Shown piece by piece: positions 34,222 to 46,200 of a stretch of 64,000 nucleotides of DNA. Under the pieces are notes generated by a model that was not told the origin of the DNA, did not search any database, and saw only the letters and a list, made by a program, of their open reading frames with translations. Within the stretch, counting starts at the first letter, position 1. Every line of letters starts with the position of its first letter. The translations under genes and the position numbers were made by a program. This DNA comes from Galdieria partita (taxonomy: Eukaryota > Rhodophyta > Bangiophyceae > Galdieriales > Galdieriaceae): the NCBI GenBank assembly GCA_025991245.1, contig BQMJ01000052.1, positions 62,001 through 126,000 on the forward strand. Direction: 5' to 3'.

Positions 34222-35719
34222 TTATCGATTGCCTCCCATCGTCCAGAACTTGGCTCCAAGTTTATCCAATTCTTCAACGGTGTTCGCACCTTCCAATTTC
34301 CAAGTTTCCTGTTCAGGTATGAGAAAGCTTCGCACCAATAAACCTTTGCTTCTCAACTGAGATACAAAATCAGTTGCATAATATTCATATTTAGGTGGAT
34401 CTTGTTGGGTCTATGGAGAATGAATATGTGAGTGGTTATTCTTTCATCATCTAGATAACCCAAATACCTGGCTTGCATAAATATTACCCAAGGCTTCAAA
34501 ATAAGGCTTACTACAGGCTATCACAATACCAGAATTGAACTCTTCCACTTGATAAAGTTGTTGTTTACTCAAAACTTTGCAACCAAAATGCTTCAAGGAC
34601 TCATCTTCCATTCGATCAATTTGTTTCCTTTCTACAATATCGATCACGTTGTCTTCCGAATCACGAATAATTCTTCCATAAGCACTGGCACCTATTCCAG
34701 CATAACTCATTCTTCCAGTAAGAATAAGGGCTGCATATTTCTACACATATCCACTATGAACAATATTTCCTTTCTTTATCCCAACGACTTGCCTTTCCTA
34801 TTTCTTGTTTATACCTTTGATGACATTCTATGAGTCTATCCAATAAAGAACTATCCACTCCAGGATTATCAGCATAAGTAATAATAATATCTCCTGAAAA
34901 ATCTCTCGGTAAAGCGTTCTTTGCTAGATAGACTGCATGACCTGTTCCCATCTAAACCATTCCATTAGTATAAACTCTTATCTCAAAGAACAAACAACTT
35001 ACTCTTGATTCTTGCGTAACGTGTGCCAATTGATTTCCCAAAGTTCTAAAACATCATCAGTTAGTCCTGATAACCTCTCTCTCTCTCTCTTTTGTAGCAT
35101 ATTCGCACCTCAATACCAATTCCTTTTCATAACCTACTACAAATAGAGTTGGAATAGCTCCATTCATCACCTTTCTAGCTGCTTCCAAGGCATAAAGTGC
35201 CAAAGGCTTTCCGTTGAAGGGATAAATCACTTTGGGTACACTTGCCTTGAATCTGCTTCCTTCACCCGCTGCTAAAACGATGCACGCCATTCCTCTTTGT
35301 ACCACATGTTTTCGAAAACTGTCCATATTGGATGATGGATTGTGCGCTTTTTCAGCTTTTACAAAAGTCTGCAACTTGACTTTGGTCAAATCAAGTTGAC
35401 CACTTTGCAACCTTTTTAGTTTCTTTCTCCTTGAAAGTGTTATTATACCATATATTCCGAATACAGCTAATGAACCCCAAAATAGCATCATATTATATTT
35501 GCTATTAGGGATATTCGTATTCTGATCTATCATACAAAACACCTTTGGAACGCAACCAATATGTGGTTGTCTTGCGCAACAGTAGGTATATTTATAGCAA
35601 CGAAGACTGGCACTGTTCCTTTTCTTGTAATATTCAATAGGTTGATGAATAAAGAATGACTTTGTACCAAACCCGTTGCAATGAACAAGTGGAATATTAT
35701 TTAGGTTCAATATTGGCAT
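34222..35719 (-). CDS. GlmU-type nucleotidyltransferase (uridylyltransferase domain only), membrane-anchored
   Basis: Resembles the N-terminal half of bacterial GlmU, which makes UDP-GlcNAc from UTP and GlcNAc-1-P; the acetyltransferase hexapeptide domain is absent. Exons 35719-35109, 35045-35003, 34951-34793, 34740-34468 and 34410-34222 give 424 residues. Motifs are VLAAGEGSRFKASVPKV (signature loop and Lys), GKPLALYALE, GTGHAV, ITYADNP for the GlmU YGD, YGRIIRDSEDNV, VEEFNSGI and YEYYATDF. A membrane segment (MMLFWGSLAVFGIYGIITL) precedes the domain, with a Cys-rich stretch before it. The intron between exons 3 and 4 (34741-34792) has a GC donor. Intron 1 contains a (GA)n run. The bacterial affinity suggests transfer or endosymbiotic origin (inference). 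Confidence 0.8.
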
Positions 35720-35776
35720 AGACACCCCAAAAGACTCGGTGTCTGTGTCCCTCGGCTTGTGTATTTTGTCTCTGAT

Positions 35777-35880
35777 GAGAGAGAGAGAGAGAGAAAATTA
35801 AGAAATACAAATAGAAATCGACATACGGAGAGAGAGAGAGAAATAGAGAAATAGAGAAAAATAAAGAGAGAGAAAGAGTA
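35777..35880. repeat. (GA)n-rich low-complexity tract
   Basis: Two GA microsatellite blocks (about 35777-35795 and 35828-35841) merge with a degenerate GAGAAATA-type purine tract up to 35880. It sits between the end of the ADH gene and the start of the GlmU-like gene, i.e. the CT-rich promoter side of the latter on the minus strand. Confidence 0.85.
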
Positions 35881-35923
35881 TATCAAGATTCCGAGTTTTA
35901 TCACAAACACACAACAAGCTCAC

Positions 35924-37173
<1,250 letters not shown>

Positions 37174-37189
37174 TCAAAGGCCTGACTTT

Positions 37190-37935
37190 ATGCCTTATCA
37201 AAATAATGGAGGGTAAGATATATTTATAAAGAGGACTTGGCTCAACTTGAGATATATAGGACAGTAGTTGCCATTGGAGGTGAAGACTATTGTATCGTCT
37301 CCGCAACGACACGTCTTGGTTTGGGTTTTGCTATACCAACTAGAAACGTTTGTCGATATTCTATATTGAACAATCGCGTGGTATTGGCAACAGCTGGAAT
37401 GTTTGCAGACACAGTAACCTTACACAAAGTGATTAAAGCAAGGGTTAAAATATATGAAGAACAACAAGACAAGCCGTTTGAGTTACGATCAGCTGCACAA
37501 CTCTTGTCCAATACTTTGTATTACAGGAGATTCTTTCCTTATTACACTTTCAACGTGTTGGGAGGCTTGGACGAAGATGGTAAGAGAGTGAGAGAAATGG
37601 ATTGTCTTGGACTTTTTGTAACTAGCATTCAAACAGGTCAAGGATTCGTATATGGTTTCGACGCAATTGGTTCAGGTGAAAAGGTGAAAGTAGTTTGCAA
37701 CGGTACAGGGCAAGCACTCATTCAGCCCATTCTGGATAACCAAGTAGAAAGGAAACAACAGTATGAGAATAAGCAAATAACCAACTTGTCGTTAGAGGAA
37801 GCTTTGGACTTGGTGAAGGACGTTTTTACTTCCGCAGGAGAAAGAGATATTTATACTGGAGATGCAGTAGATATATGCATCATTACAAAACAAAGAGGAG
37901 TTTTCGTGGAGACTTTTCAACTCAAACAGGATTAG
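37190..37935 (+). CDS. PSMB1: 20S proteasome subunit beta-6 (beta type-1)
   Basis: Non-catalytic beta subunit of the 20S core. Exon 1 (37190-37212) encodes MPYQNNG; a 47-bp intron follows; exon 2 is 37260-37935. Joined, it reads NNGGTVVAIGGEDY, matching the beta-6 start, and gives 232 residues. Further marks are SNTLYYRRFFPYYTFNV, GGLDEDGK, DNQVERKQ and SAGERDIYTGDAVDICI. It shares a 94-bp head-to-head region with the ADH gene and ends 50 bp from the convergent lipoyl synthase gene. Confidence 0.94.
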
Positions 37936-37985
37936 AAATAGTTTTCATTCCTTTGATAAAATATAAGTTGTCTCCCATATCATTA

Positions 37986-39182
37986 TTATCCTATAGTTGA
38001 CGATGAGGATAAGCGACGATTGCGAATTTTGGACTCTAAGAAAAACTCCCCAGCACGATAAGAACTTCGCACAAGTGGACCTGAAGCTACATACATAAAA
38101 CCTAAAGATTCGCCTATAGACTTCCATCGTTCAAACTCTTCCGGAGGAACCCACTCTTCTACTTTCATCTGCTTTTTAGAAGGCCGAAGATATTGTCCAA
38201 ACGTAACAATATCTACACCGACCTTTGAAAGATCTTGTAATGTACGATATATCTCTTCATGCGTTTCTCCAGCACCAAGCATAATGGATGTCTTTGTAAA
38301 AACTTGATTATTGACAGACTTGGCATATTCAAGTACGGACAGAGACTGTTCATAATTGGCTCTTCTATCTCGAACTATATGTTGGAGACGACTTACAGTC
38401 TCAACATTGTGAGCAAATACATCTAAGCCGGAATTCACTACGAGACTCACACTTTCCAAACGGCCACCATAATCGGGTGAAAGAAGTTCTACTAAAAGAT
38501 CTGGTTGCTTTTGCTTCAGTGCCTTGACAGTTGAAGCCAAATGACTGGCTCCTCCATCTACCAAATCATCACGATCAACGCTTGTCAATACAATGTACGT
38601 AAGACCCCACTTCGCAACCGCAGAAGATACCTTTTCGGGTTCTTCTATATCTAAAGGAGGTGGTGTTTTGGAAGTTTTGATGGAACAGAAACGGCAACCT
38701 CTGGTACACGTGTCGCCCATCAACATGATTGTGGCTGTACCTCCTCCCCAACACTCACCAATGTTTGGACATCGTGCCTCTTCACAAACAGTATGTAAAT
38801 TTAAACCTCGAAGTGTTTCCTTCAGGCGAATGTACTCTTGTTCTAAAGCATGGTCTCCTGCAGGTTTCACCTTTAACCACATAGGCTTTTGGGGATTCCT
38901 AAAATAGACAGTGATATCATTTTTTAGAATAATGGGTCAAGTTTCATACTCATATGCATCTATTCTTTTAATATCTGTCCAAAAAGGTGTGTTTTCTGTT
39001 GGCGGAGAAACTGAGACTTTCTCTTCTAACCCTGAAAAATGGACAAAATCATCAATCTCCGGCTCTGATACTAGTTTTCTTTTCAGCTCTTGTAAACGTT
39101 TGCCATATGTCGAAAAAAGTTGCTTGTGTTGATAAAATCGTAAACACGAGAAACTGGCTTGCCTCCAGGTCAACAAGGCCAT
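37986..39182 (-). CDS. Lipoyl synthase, mitochondrial
   Basis: Radical SAM enzyme inserting two sulfurs into octanoyl groups on lipoyl domains. Exons 39182-38950 and 38898-37986 with a 51-bp intron give 381 residues. The auxiliary cluster motif [12 protein letters not shown], the radical SAM motif [22 protein letters not shown] and the C-terminal [10 protein letters not shown] (auxiliary-cluster Ser in RSSY) are all intact. The N-terminus [20 protein letters not shown] is rich in Arg and aromatics without acidic residues, a mitochondrial presequence. Plastid copies of this enzyme also exist in algae, but the leader favours mitochondria. Confidence 0.94.
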
Positions 39183-39573
39183 GAATTCAGATTTCCAAGT
39201 AAAAAAGATTCTAGCACATGAACATTGTGTATATGCCGTGAAGCTATGAAGCAATTCATGACTTCTTGGAAAAACACAAAAAAATATTTGTATCGAAAGA
39301 ATCTGCCAGAAGTAAATAACAAAGAGACCAAATATGCCAACAAACTAATAAAGGAATGAGTTGCCTTTTAAAGACCAACTATGAAATTATGAGAAATTCA
39401 ATGCAAACGACTAAGCGCAAGGGATAAAAGAAAAGACCCAATAATTATCTGTTTTCTGAGAGCAAACCGTGAACAGGTAAACATAAAAGGACAAGTGATC
39501 TGTTGTGTTTCAAAAGCTAGATTAGTCTTCTTCGCTTCCTTCGGTTGGATTTTTCCGTTCTTAGAGTTCAGCT
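39183..39573. promoter_or_regulatory. Shared upstream region of lipoyl synthase and SNARE genes (391 bp)
   Basis: Divergent spacer. It contains a TTCTTAG just before the SNARE start that could be a 5' UTR intron acceptor. No other element was recognised. Confidence 0.4.
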
Positions 39574-39849
39574 ATGAGCGACGAAGAGGCGCAACTGGAC
39601 AGCATTGCAACGGAAGTTTCAAGAATGGCATACACAGCCGACTTAATAAATCGTGAAGTTGATGAGCAGACAAGACTGCTGGATAGCATAGGTAGACACG
39701 TACAAAATGCTGGAGAATTGACACAAACGACAGTTACACAAGTCAAAGGCATAGAAAGAGACTCAGAGCAAAGGACATTTTTTATTTGTTTCCTTACAGT
39801 ATTTCTCATATTTATATTCATTTTCCTGTTTCTAAAATTCAATAACTAG
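39574..39849 (+). CDS. Small Qc-type SNARE protein
   Basis: Tail-anchored membrane-fusion protein, 91 residues, single exon. The SNARE helix spans about residues 10-62 with the zero-layer Gln in INREVDEQTRLLDSIG. A strongly hydrophobic tail, FFICFLTVFLIFIFIFLFL, anchors it in the membrane, ending FNN. The short N-terminus without an Habc domain resembles Bet1/Sft1 and the single-helix Qc-SNAREs of the ER-Golgi route. The exact organelle cannot be told from sequence. Confidence 0.85.
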   Translation: MSDEEAQLDSIATEVSRMAYTADLINREVDEQTRLLDSIGRHVQNAGELTQTTVTQVKGIERDSEQRTFFICFLTVFLIFIFIFLFLKFNN

Positions 39850-40499
39850 AAAGGGCTAAACGGATAGGGCCGCAGACTCAATTCGTACAAGTCGGCGTAA
39901 AGCAGAGAAGCTTCATTACTGAACGTTGGGAATTTTAATTTTTTTTTTCCATACTGAACGAGAAATTTATATTTTTATCTCATTTTCAATTTTTACATTG
40001 ATAATCGTTCCATTCTTAATTACAATGTCACCGAGCAAGAAACAATTAAAAAGTTACAATTCAGTCAGTTTGAACGTTAAAATTTTCGAAATATGCTAAA
40101 TCTTTGATTTTATTGAAAATCCTTTATAGTAATTCAGCAATTTTATTTAATTTATTAAGCGAAATTTTACTTGTAAGTGGTCATCGTCACATCATAGGTT
40201 TATTAATTTAATCATATCTTGTCTTCTCTGTTTCCGAATATTGCCTATTTTATGAAAATTAACGCATTTTTAATCAGTGTACTTACAGTAGCATTGTTTT
40301 CTATTAATTTTTTTGCTTTTAATAACTTCGATATTAATTTTCTATCAACTACGAAGATTCTTAATGGCAGAATCGTGTCTGCTGTCATGATGGAAAATTT
40401 AAATACGAATCCTAATTCCAACATCGTTTTATTTGGGACTTTACCTTGATAATTGGTGTCCTTGCGATTAGGTTGTGTTCGTTTAGACGAGTCGAAGGC
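39850..40499. other. AT-rich intergenic island
   Basis: The spacer between the SNARE and CLPTM1 genes. In 39961-40200 I counted 59 G+C in 240 bases, far below the neighbouring coding DNA. It has many T and A runs and no tRNA, rRNA or known organelle gene that I can recognise. It holds one weak small open frame, 40252-40449 (listed separately). Confidence 0.6.
40252..40449 (+). CDS. Possible small secreted or membrane peptide, 65 residues (weak)
   Basis: ATG frame in the AT-rich island with a hydrophobic start, MKINAFLISVLTVALFSINF, resembling a signal peptide, followed by an Asn/Ile-rich tail ending FGTLP. AT-rich DNA produces such frames by chance, codon use differs from the neighbours, and it ends 50 bp before the CLPTM1 start, so it could equally be 5' flanking sequence. 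Confidence 0.2.
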   Translation: MKINAFLISVLTVALFSINFFAFNNFDINFLSTTKILNGRIVSAVMMENLNTNPNSNIVLFGTLP

Positions 40500-42212
40500 A
40501 TGACGTCAAGGGAAGCGAGACCAGCAACTGTCTCTCCAGAACTCGAGAGAACGGAAAATAAGCGACAGATGCTTTCTGATATTATCTTTTTTGGCTTCTT
40601 ACTGAGTTTGTTGTATGTTACTTCGTCGAAATCCCCCAGTTCACCCAGCACGCAAAAGTCTTTGGCAGACAGTGGAGATGCAAATTGGACAACTAGCGCA
40701 ATTTATCAACCAAGATGGAGAGAAGGGCAACCATTTTTATTACAAGTTTTTGTGTCTCCTTCACAACTATTCTCACCTGAATATGAGAAACCGATATGGA
40801 CTGAATTTTTGACGTACGATTTTAACAAGACCAATGAACGAGAGACAGTTTTTGACGTCGAATTGGACTACAACGTTCTGAAGGAAAACGAAGCATTATT
40901 TTGCTATGCTATTGCTAGGAAACTAGTTCCAGAAGAATCCTCAGGGGTTCTTGTTGTGGATAAGGAGGAACCCATTTTAATTTCTCGTACCAATCTCGTG
41001 GTAGTTAAAGACAATAAGCCAACGGTAGCGAAGGCTCTTATCAAAAGAGGCGAGGACTATGACCTACAAAGTTCAGGCAACTCTTCCGGAATATTTTTCA
41101 AGCCATTCACAAGTGTATCCATTATTGTTGATTTTACACCTTATGACTTGGATAAAATCCCACCGTTGATCAGGGAACATATTCAGCTATTAAATGATAG
41201 TAAGCAGTATCTTCCATTATTTACTTTTGAGGAGTTTTGGCTTCTTAGCTCCAATCTTGTGCCTTTGAATGACTCCGTAAGTAAGGTTTCCGTGAAAGTC
41301 TCTTTCCGACCACTTTCTTTAATGAAATGGAGCATCTTTACGCAGCTTGATAGTTCTTGGAAGACACAGAATGGCCTTGGGTTGAACACTGCTGAAGAGA
41401 CGGATGAACTGAAAAGAATGTTTCTAGAAACCAACCCATATTTTCTTGCATTGACCGGAGTTGTTACTGTTTTACATACAATATTTGAGTTTCTTGCATT
41501 CAAGAATGACGTTACTCATTGGCGAGATAGAAAGAGCATCGAAGGAATATCGGTACGTTCCATGATGTGGAAGCTTGGAATGGAAGTTGTTATTTTGTTA
41601 TATCTATTGGATAATGATACTTCGTGGATGATAATCATGAGTTCCTTTTTAGGTCTAGCATTGGAAGCATGGAAGTTATCGAAGGCTTTTCGTTTCAAAG
41701 ATTTTGGCAAAGTGAAGTTATTTGGCATTATTCCATTGTTTCGAATTCGCAATAGAAAGAGTTATTCGAAAAACACGAAGGAGTTGGATGATCAGGCCAT
41801 GAAATATATGAGTTTTATTATTTATCCTTTGGTTGCTGGATATTCTATCTACTCGCTTATTTATGAAACGCACAAGAGTTGGTATTCGTGGATTCTTTCA
41901 AGTTTGGTGGGCGCTGTGTATGCTTTTGGATTTATTATGATGTTGCCTCAAATCTTTATCAACTACAAACTCAAATCTGTAGCGCATTTACCTATGAAAG
42001 CTATGATGTACAAGTTTTTGAATACAATCATAGATGACCTTTTTGCATTTATTATCAAGATGCCTACTCTGCATAGATTGGCATGTTTCCGTGATGATAT
42101 TGTCTTTCTCATCTTTTTATATCAACGTTGGATTTATCCAGTAGATAAGACTCGAGTGAATGAGTTTGGTCAAGAATTTACAAATGAAGAAGAAAAGAAA
42201 AAACAAGAATGA
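40500..42212 (+). CDS. CLPTM1-family transmembrane protein
   Basis: Multi-pass ER/Golgi membrane protein of the cleft lip and palate transmembrane family; animal members control GABA-A receptor traffic and CLPTM1L is a lipid scramblase for GPI synthesis. Single exon, 570 residues. After a start MTSREARPATVSP there is a membrane segment (DIIFFGFLLSLLYVT), a large luminal beta-rich domain, and then the hallmark block with HWRDRKSIEGISVRS, LYLLDNDTSWMII, EAWKLSKAF, YSWILSSLVGAVYAFGFIMM and PQIFINYKLKSVAHLP, with FRDDIVFLIFLYQRWIYPVD near the end. An in-frame TTG stretch upstream was not used because the ATG at 40500 gives a normal N-terminus. Confidence 0.93.
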   Translation: MTSREARPATVSPELERTENKRQMLSDIIFFGFLLSLLYVTSSKSPSSPSTQKSLADSGDANWTTSAIYQPRWREGQPFLLQVFVSPSQLFSPEYEKPIWTEFLTYDFNKTNERETVFDVELDYNVLKENEALFCYAIARKLVPEESSGVLVVDKEEPILISRTNLVVVKDNKPTVAKALIKRGEDYDLQSSGNSSGIFFKPFTSVSIIVDFTPYDLDKIPPLIREHIQLLNDSKQYLPLFTFEEFWLLSSNLVPLNDSVSKVSVKVSFRPLSLMKWSIFTQLDSSWKTQNGLGLNTAEETDELKRMFLETNPYFLALTGVVTVLHTIFEFLAFKNDVTHWRDRKSIEGISVRSMMWKLGMEVVILLYLLDNDTSWMIIMSSFLGLALEAWKLSKAFRFKDFGKVKLFGIIPLFRIRNRKSYSKNTKELDDQAMKYMSFIIYPLVAGYSIYSLIYETHKSWYSWILSSLVGAVYAFGFIMMLPQIFINYKLKSVAHLPMKAMMYKFLNTIIDDLFAFIIKMPTLHRLACFRDDIVFLIFLYQRWIYPVDKTRVNEFGQEFTNEEEKKKQE

Positions 42213-42281
42213 TGCACGTGATTGTTTTCCAATAAAAAGAGGAATCTTTTGAATTGGGTTGTCTGTGGATTCTGTTTTCTC

Positions 42282-43265
42282 ATGAATAGCCTTAGTTGTA
42301 AACTATGTATTATTGGTTCTGGTCCCGCTGCCTATACAGCTGCTATCTATGCAGCTAGAGCAGAACTACGACCTATATTATTTGAAGGATTTCTCGCCAA
42401 TGGAGTAGCAGCTGGAGGACAACTGACTACAACTACACTGGTGGAAAACTATCCTGGTTTTCCTGAAGGTATCCAAGGACCAGAACTATGTGAAAGATTT
42501 AGAAAACAAGGAGAAAACTTTGGTACCGAAATATTCACAGAAACTGTGGAAAGAGTGGACTTTTCTTCTCGCCCATATAGAATATTCAGTAGCAATAGAG
42601 TAGTGGAGTCTGAATCGGTCATCATAGCTACTGGAGCTTTGGCAAAGAGACTAGATTTTACAGGTTCAGGAGATCCCCCTGAAGGATTTTGGAATAGAGG
42701 TATATCTGCTTGTGCTGTTTGTGATGGAGCAGCTCCTATATTTCGCAATCAAGATTTGATCGTAGTAGGAGGTGGAGATAGTGCCATGGAAGAAGCTATG
42801 TTTTTGACAAAGTTTGGAAAGAGCGTAACTGTTATTCACCGTAGAGATGAGTTGAGAGCATCCAAAGTTATGCAGAGTAGAGCAAAGGCGAATGAGAAGA
42901 TTCGTTTTCTGTTTTCGCATGTAGTGGTTGAAGCATATGGTGACCGTGTTCTGAAAGGTGTCAAAGTAAAAGATTTGAAGAATAATGAATGGAAGAATTT
43001 ATCCTGTTCTGGTTTATTTTTTGCCGTTGGTCATTTGCCTGCCACCAAGTTTTTGGAAAATCAAGTGGAATTAGATGAAGATGGATATATCAAAACTGTT
43101 CCAGGCAGCACAAAGACGAGTGTTCCTGGAGTTTTTGCTTGTGGAGATGTTCAGGATAAGAAATGGAGACAAGCCATCACTGCAGCAGGGACTGGATGTA
43201 TGGCAGCACTGGAAGCTGAACATTACTTATCCTCAGAAAAGGTCGATGGCCATTATTTGATATAA
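42282..43265 (+). CDS. NADPH-dependent thioredoxin reductase (low molecular weight type)
   Basis: FAD/NADPH flavoenzyme reducing thioredoxin. Single exon, 327 residues. FAD motif [17 protein letters not shown], redox-active CAVCDG, NADPH motif [10 protein letters not shown] with the HRRDELRAS phosphate-binding arginines, and [23 protein letters not shown] at the end. It lacks a C-terminal thioredoxin domain (not NTRC). The N-terminus is short, so it is probably cytosolic, though an in-frame extension upstream ([12 protein letters not shown]) without an ATG leaves a hidden 5' exon possible. It starts 69 bp after the CLPTM1 stop and ends 16 bp from the convergent Sfi1-like gene. Confidence 0.94.
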   Translation: MNSLSCKLCIIGSGPAAYTAAIYAARAELRPILFEGFLANGVAAGGQLTTTTLVENYPGFPEGIQGPELCERFRKQGENFGTEIFTETVERVDFSSRPYRIFSSNRVVESESVIIATGALAKRLDFTGSGDPPEGFWNRGISACAVCDGAAPIFRNQDLIVVGGGDSAMEEAMFLTKFGKSVTVIHRRDELRASKVMQSRAKANEKIRFLFSHVVVEAYGDRVLKGVKVKDLKNNEWKNLSCSGLFFAVGHLPATKFLENQVELDEDGYIKTVPGSTKTSVPGVFACGDVQDKKWRQAITAAGTGCMAALEAEHYLSSEKVDGHYLI

Positions 43266-43281
43266 ACCATAGAAAGTTGAT

Positions 43282-46200
43282 CTAATTGCGTTTCTTTTTC
43301 ATACCCCAATTGAACTTTTTACGAGGCTCTGCCTTTGAACTGTTATTAGATGATGCCAAGGAACTGTTCGTCGTACAGACAGAGGATTCCTTCTTTTCTT
43401 TGATGACCAACTGCAAATGTTCGTTACTCTTTATGTATTTACAGAAAAGGTCGTAACATGGAAGAGGACATTGGAAAGAAGCATATTTGTCGACCTTTTT
43501 ATACACACGAATGACTCCTGCAAGCTTTCTATCCGCGGCAATTTGATTGAGAAAATCAGCAAACACTCGACATCTTACCACAATGTCGTCAGGCTTCAAT
43601 AGCACCTTGACTTTCTTAATAGTCTTCAACATCCACTTTGCCCATAACCATCTTGAAGTATGATAAACGGTCTCACCATTGTCCAAAGTACCAATCACAG
43701 AAGGAGCTAAAAAGAAACTCCATTGCATTCCATGTATTCCTTCCCAAAGATAATCAAAACTGGGTGTTATCAATAGACGATACATACAAAGAGGGGCATC
43801 ATACGGGCTATCTACGTTTTCATTATTCGATCGAAGAACAACGACAACGATGGCTTTGTCTGTATACACATTCAAACTTTCTTGAACCAATTGTTGAGCA
43901 TTCTCATAGTGGTCTTGCGGTGTAAAACAAATGGATCCATATTCAAGGATAAGATCGTTGGGTAGAAATCCTGCCTCTGCTGCAGGAGACCCAGGTTGCA
44001 CAAGAGTAACCATAGCAAATGGGATGTTTTTCGAAGGTTCCTGGAACTGCTGCTTGAGAACATCAAAGTCCAATGTTGCCCCTAATAAACCATGGTATCT
44101 CGGACTAGCCTTTGGAAGTACTTGTAACCGAAACGTTCGCCATTCTTCTATCGCTTCTTCAGACTCTTCAGTATAATATTCAAGGCGTCTTAGAACCACC
44201 AATTGTAATGTTCCACTTTCATATTGACGGCATTCCTTTTCAACCCACCTAGATATATTTTGAAGAGTTATATTACAGCCTACTACAAAAGGTATGCCAC
44301 GTGAGTCTCGATAAAATCGTAGTCTACCAAGAGACAATACATAGTCATCTTCTACGAGTCCAGCTGCGTTGGAAGGTGAACCTGGAACTATAAGACGTAC
44401 TCTTGCAAAAGGCACAAGTGAAGGGATGCGTCCCGAACGTATATAAGAAACCGTTTTACTCAAAGCAAACGAGATGGGTTCATCTTCAGGGAGAGGAGAA
44501 AGGTCTTCCAAAGGCGCTGGAGGCAAAGGAGTGATTTGTTCGTCTTCCACTATCCAAGTTGGCTCAACGGGAACAATATCACATTGGATAGTGACTCGAA
44601 GAATTCTTGCATCCGCTTGCAACCAAGATTGAATTTCTTCCGCTTGATGTTGGGTGCATCGGTTGGTGTGTATTTTATCGGATTCCAAATAGAAAGACAC
44701 TGGTCCCTGTGACTGAATGGCATCCTTCTTTAAAAGTTGTTCATTAAGTTCCTCTATCAATAATTCCGGATGAAAGAGTGCTTGAGCCAAGACTTGATAA
44801 TGTAAACCTTGTCCTTCATGAGCTGGAGTTTCTCCTGTATGCTTAGATGGCATATCCAGTGGAGCCTCTGATACCAATGAATGTTCTATGGTCGATAAGA
44901 CTCTTTTAGACTCTGTTGTTTCCAAATATCTTTCCAAAAGTATTCGTGCTAAAGAACAGTTTCTTTGTCTGCACAGCTTGTCAAGTTTCATTCTTCCTCT
45001 CATGGCTTTAAGGGAGAATGTTCTTACTTTCCTTTGCAATATTTCCATAATGTGTACCAATCCTAGGAACCAAGAATCGAGAGTTCTTTCATTATCACTT
45101 GCTAGGCAAAGGGCTTCGCTCCTATTGCGAAGAAATATGGAAAAACATTGCCAGGATTCATGAGCCATAACACCACCTTGTCTTAAATACTCCGAATAAC
45201 TGGAGGAATGGATTCCATATTCCAATTCTACTATGGAAACCAGAGAAAAACAATATTCTTTCCTAGTTGAATACATGAATTCTAAATGTTCGTCCAAATG
45301 AAAATGAACATCCGCCTTTCGAGAGTTGCGATAAACACAAAAGGTAGCACCGTCCATCATTCTTCTCAAATGCATTTCGAAAATTCTATTGGATTTAAGT
45401 TGTTGAATTAACAACAGCTTTCTCTGTTTGCTTTCTTCTTGAAGAACTTGTTGGAAGGCCCGAATGACTCGTCTAAAAGGCCTTTGCTTTGATTTTTGGG
45501 AATACACACAAACCAGCGTTTCAACTCTCCATAGCATGAAACTCCATTTTCTTACAAGAAAATGATGTTTGTTGGATATCTGGGTTTTCACAAGATTTCG
45601 ATATTGAACGCACTTTCTCCATTTTGGAATCCAATAAGATGAGGTCTTATGTCTTGAAAATTCAATAGCTACTTGGGTTGCTTGACGTTCTGCAACTAAC
45701 CATTGAGCATTCTTTCTCCACAACACAAATACACGATTGAGCAAGCAGTTTTGATGAAATTCGATAGCTCTATTATGTAAACGACGTCTACGCAGTTGAG
45801 TATTCACAAATGCTCTCCATTCCACAAATGACAACCTTTTCAAGTCATCGGACAATAGATACAGTAGAGAAGAGAAGAGCACACCTTTGTGAAACCTTTG
45901 CAGATGATCCAATTTCAATGCTCTCAATGCAGATGTCCCTAACAGCAGCTTATTCCAAAGGAGGATATAGTTGGGGTACTTTTGAGTCATTCCCGTACTG
46001 TTCAAAGGTAAATGAAACACTTGCACTAATCTGCCCAAAGTTCTGCGTACATCATAGCGACCACCTACTCGAAGACATGAACGAGAAACTTTAGCTAATA
46101 AAGAGCTACTATAGTTGGAACGATATTTGTAATAACTTTTGAGAATTCGAAAGACTCTAGACTGCTGAATGACTTTGGTTCTATTCATGATTAGTCGCTC

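Noticed and set aside
40501-40508. TGACGTCA at the CLPTM1 start codon
   Set aside because: It is part of the coding start ATG ACG TCA, so a regulatory role cannot be claimed.
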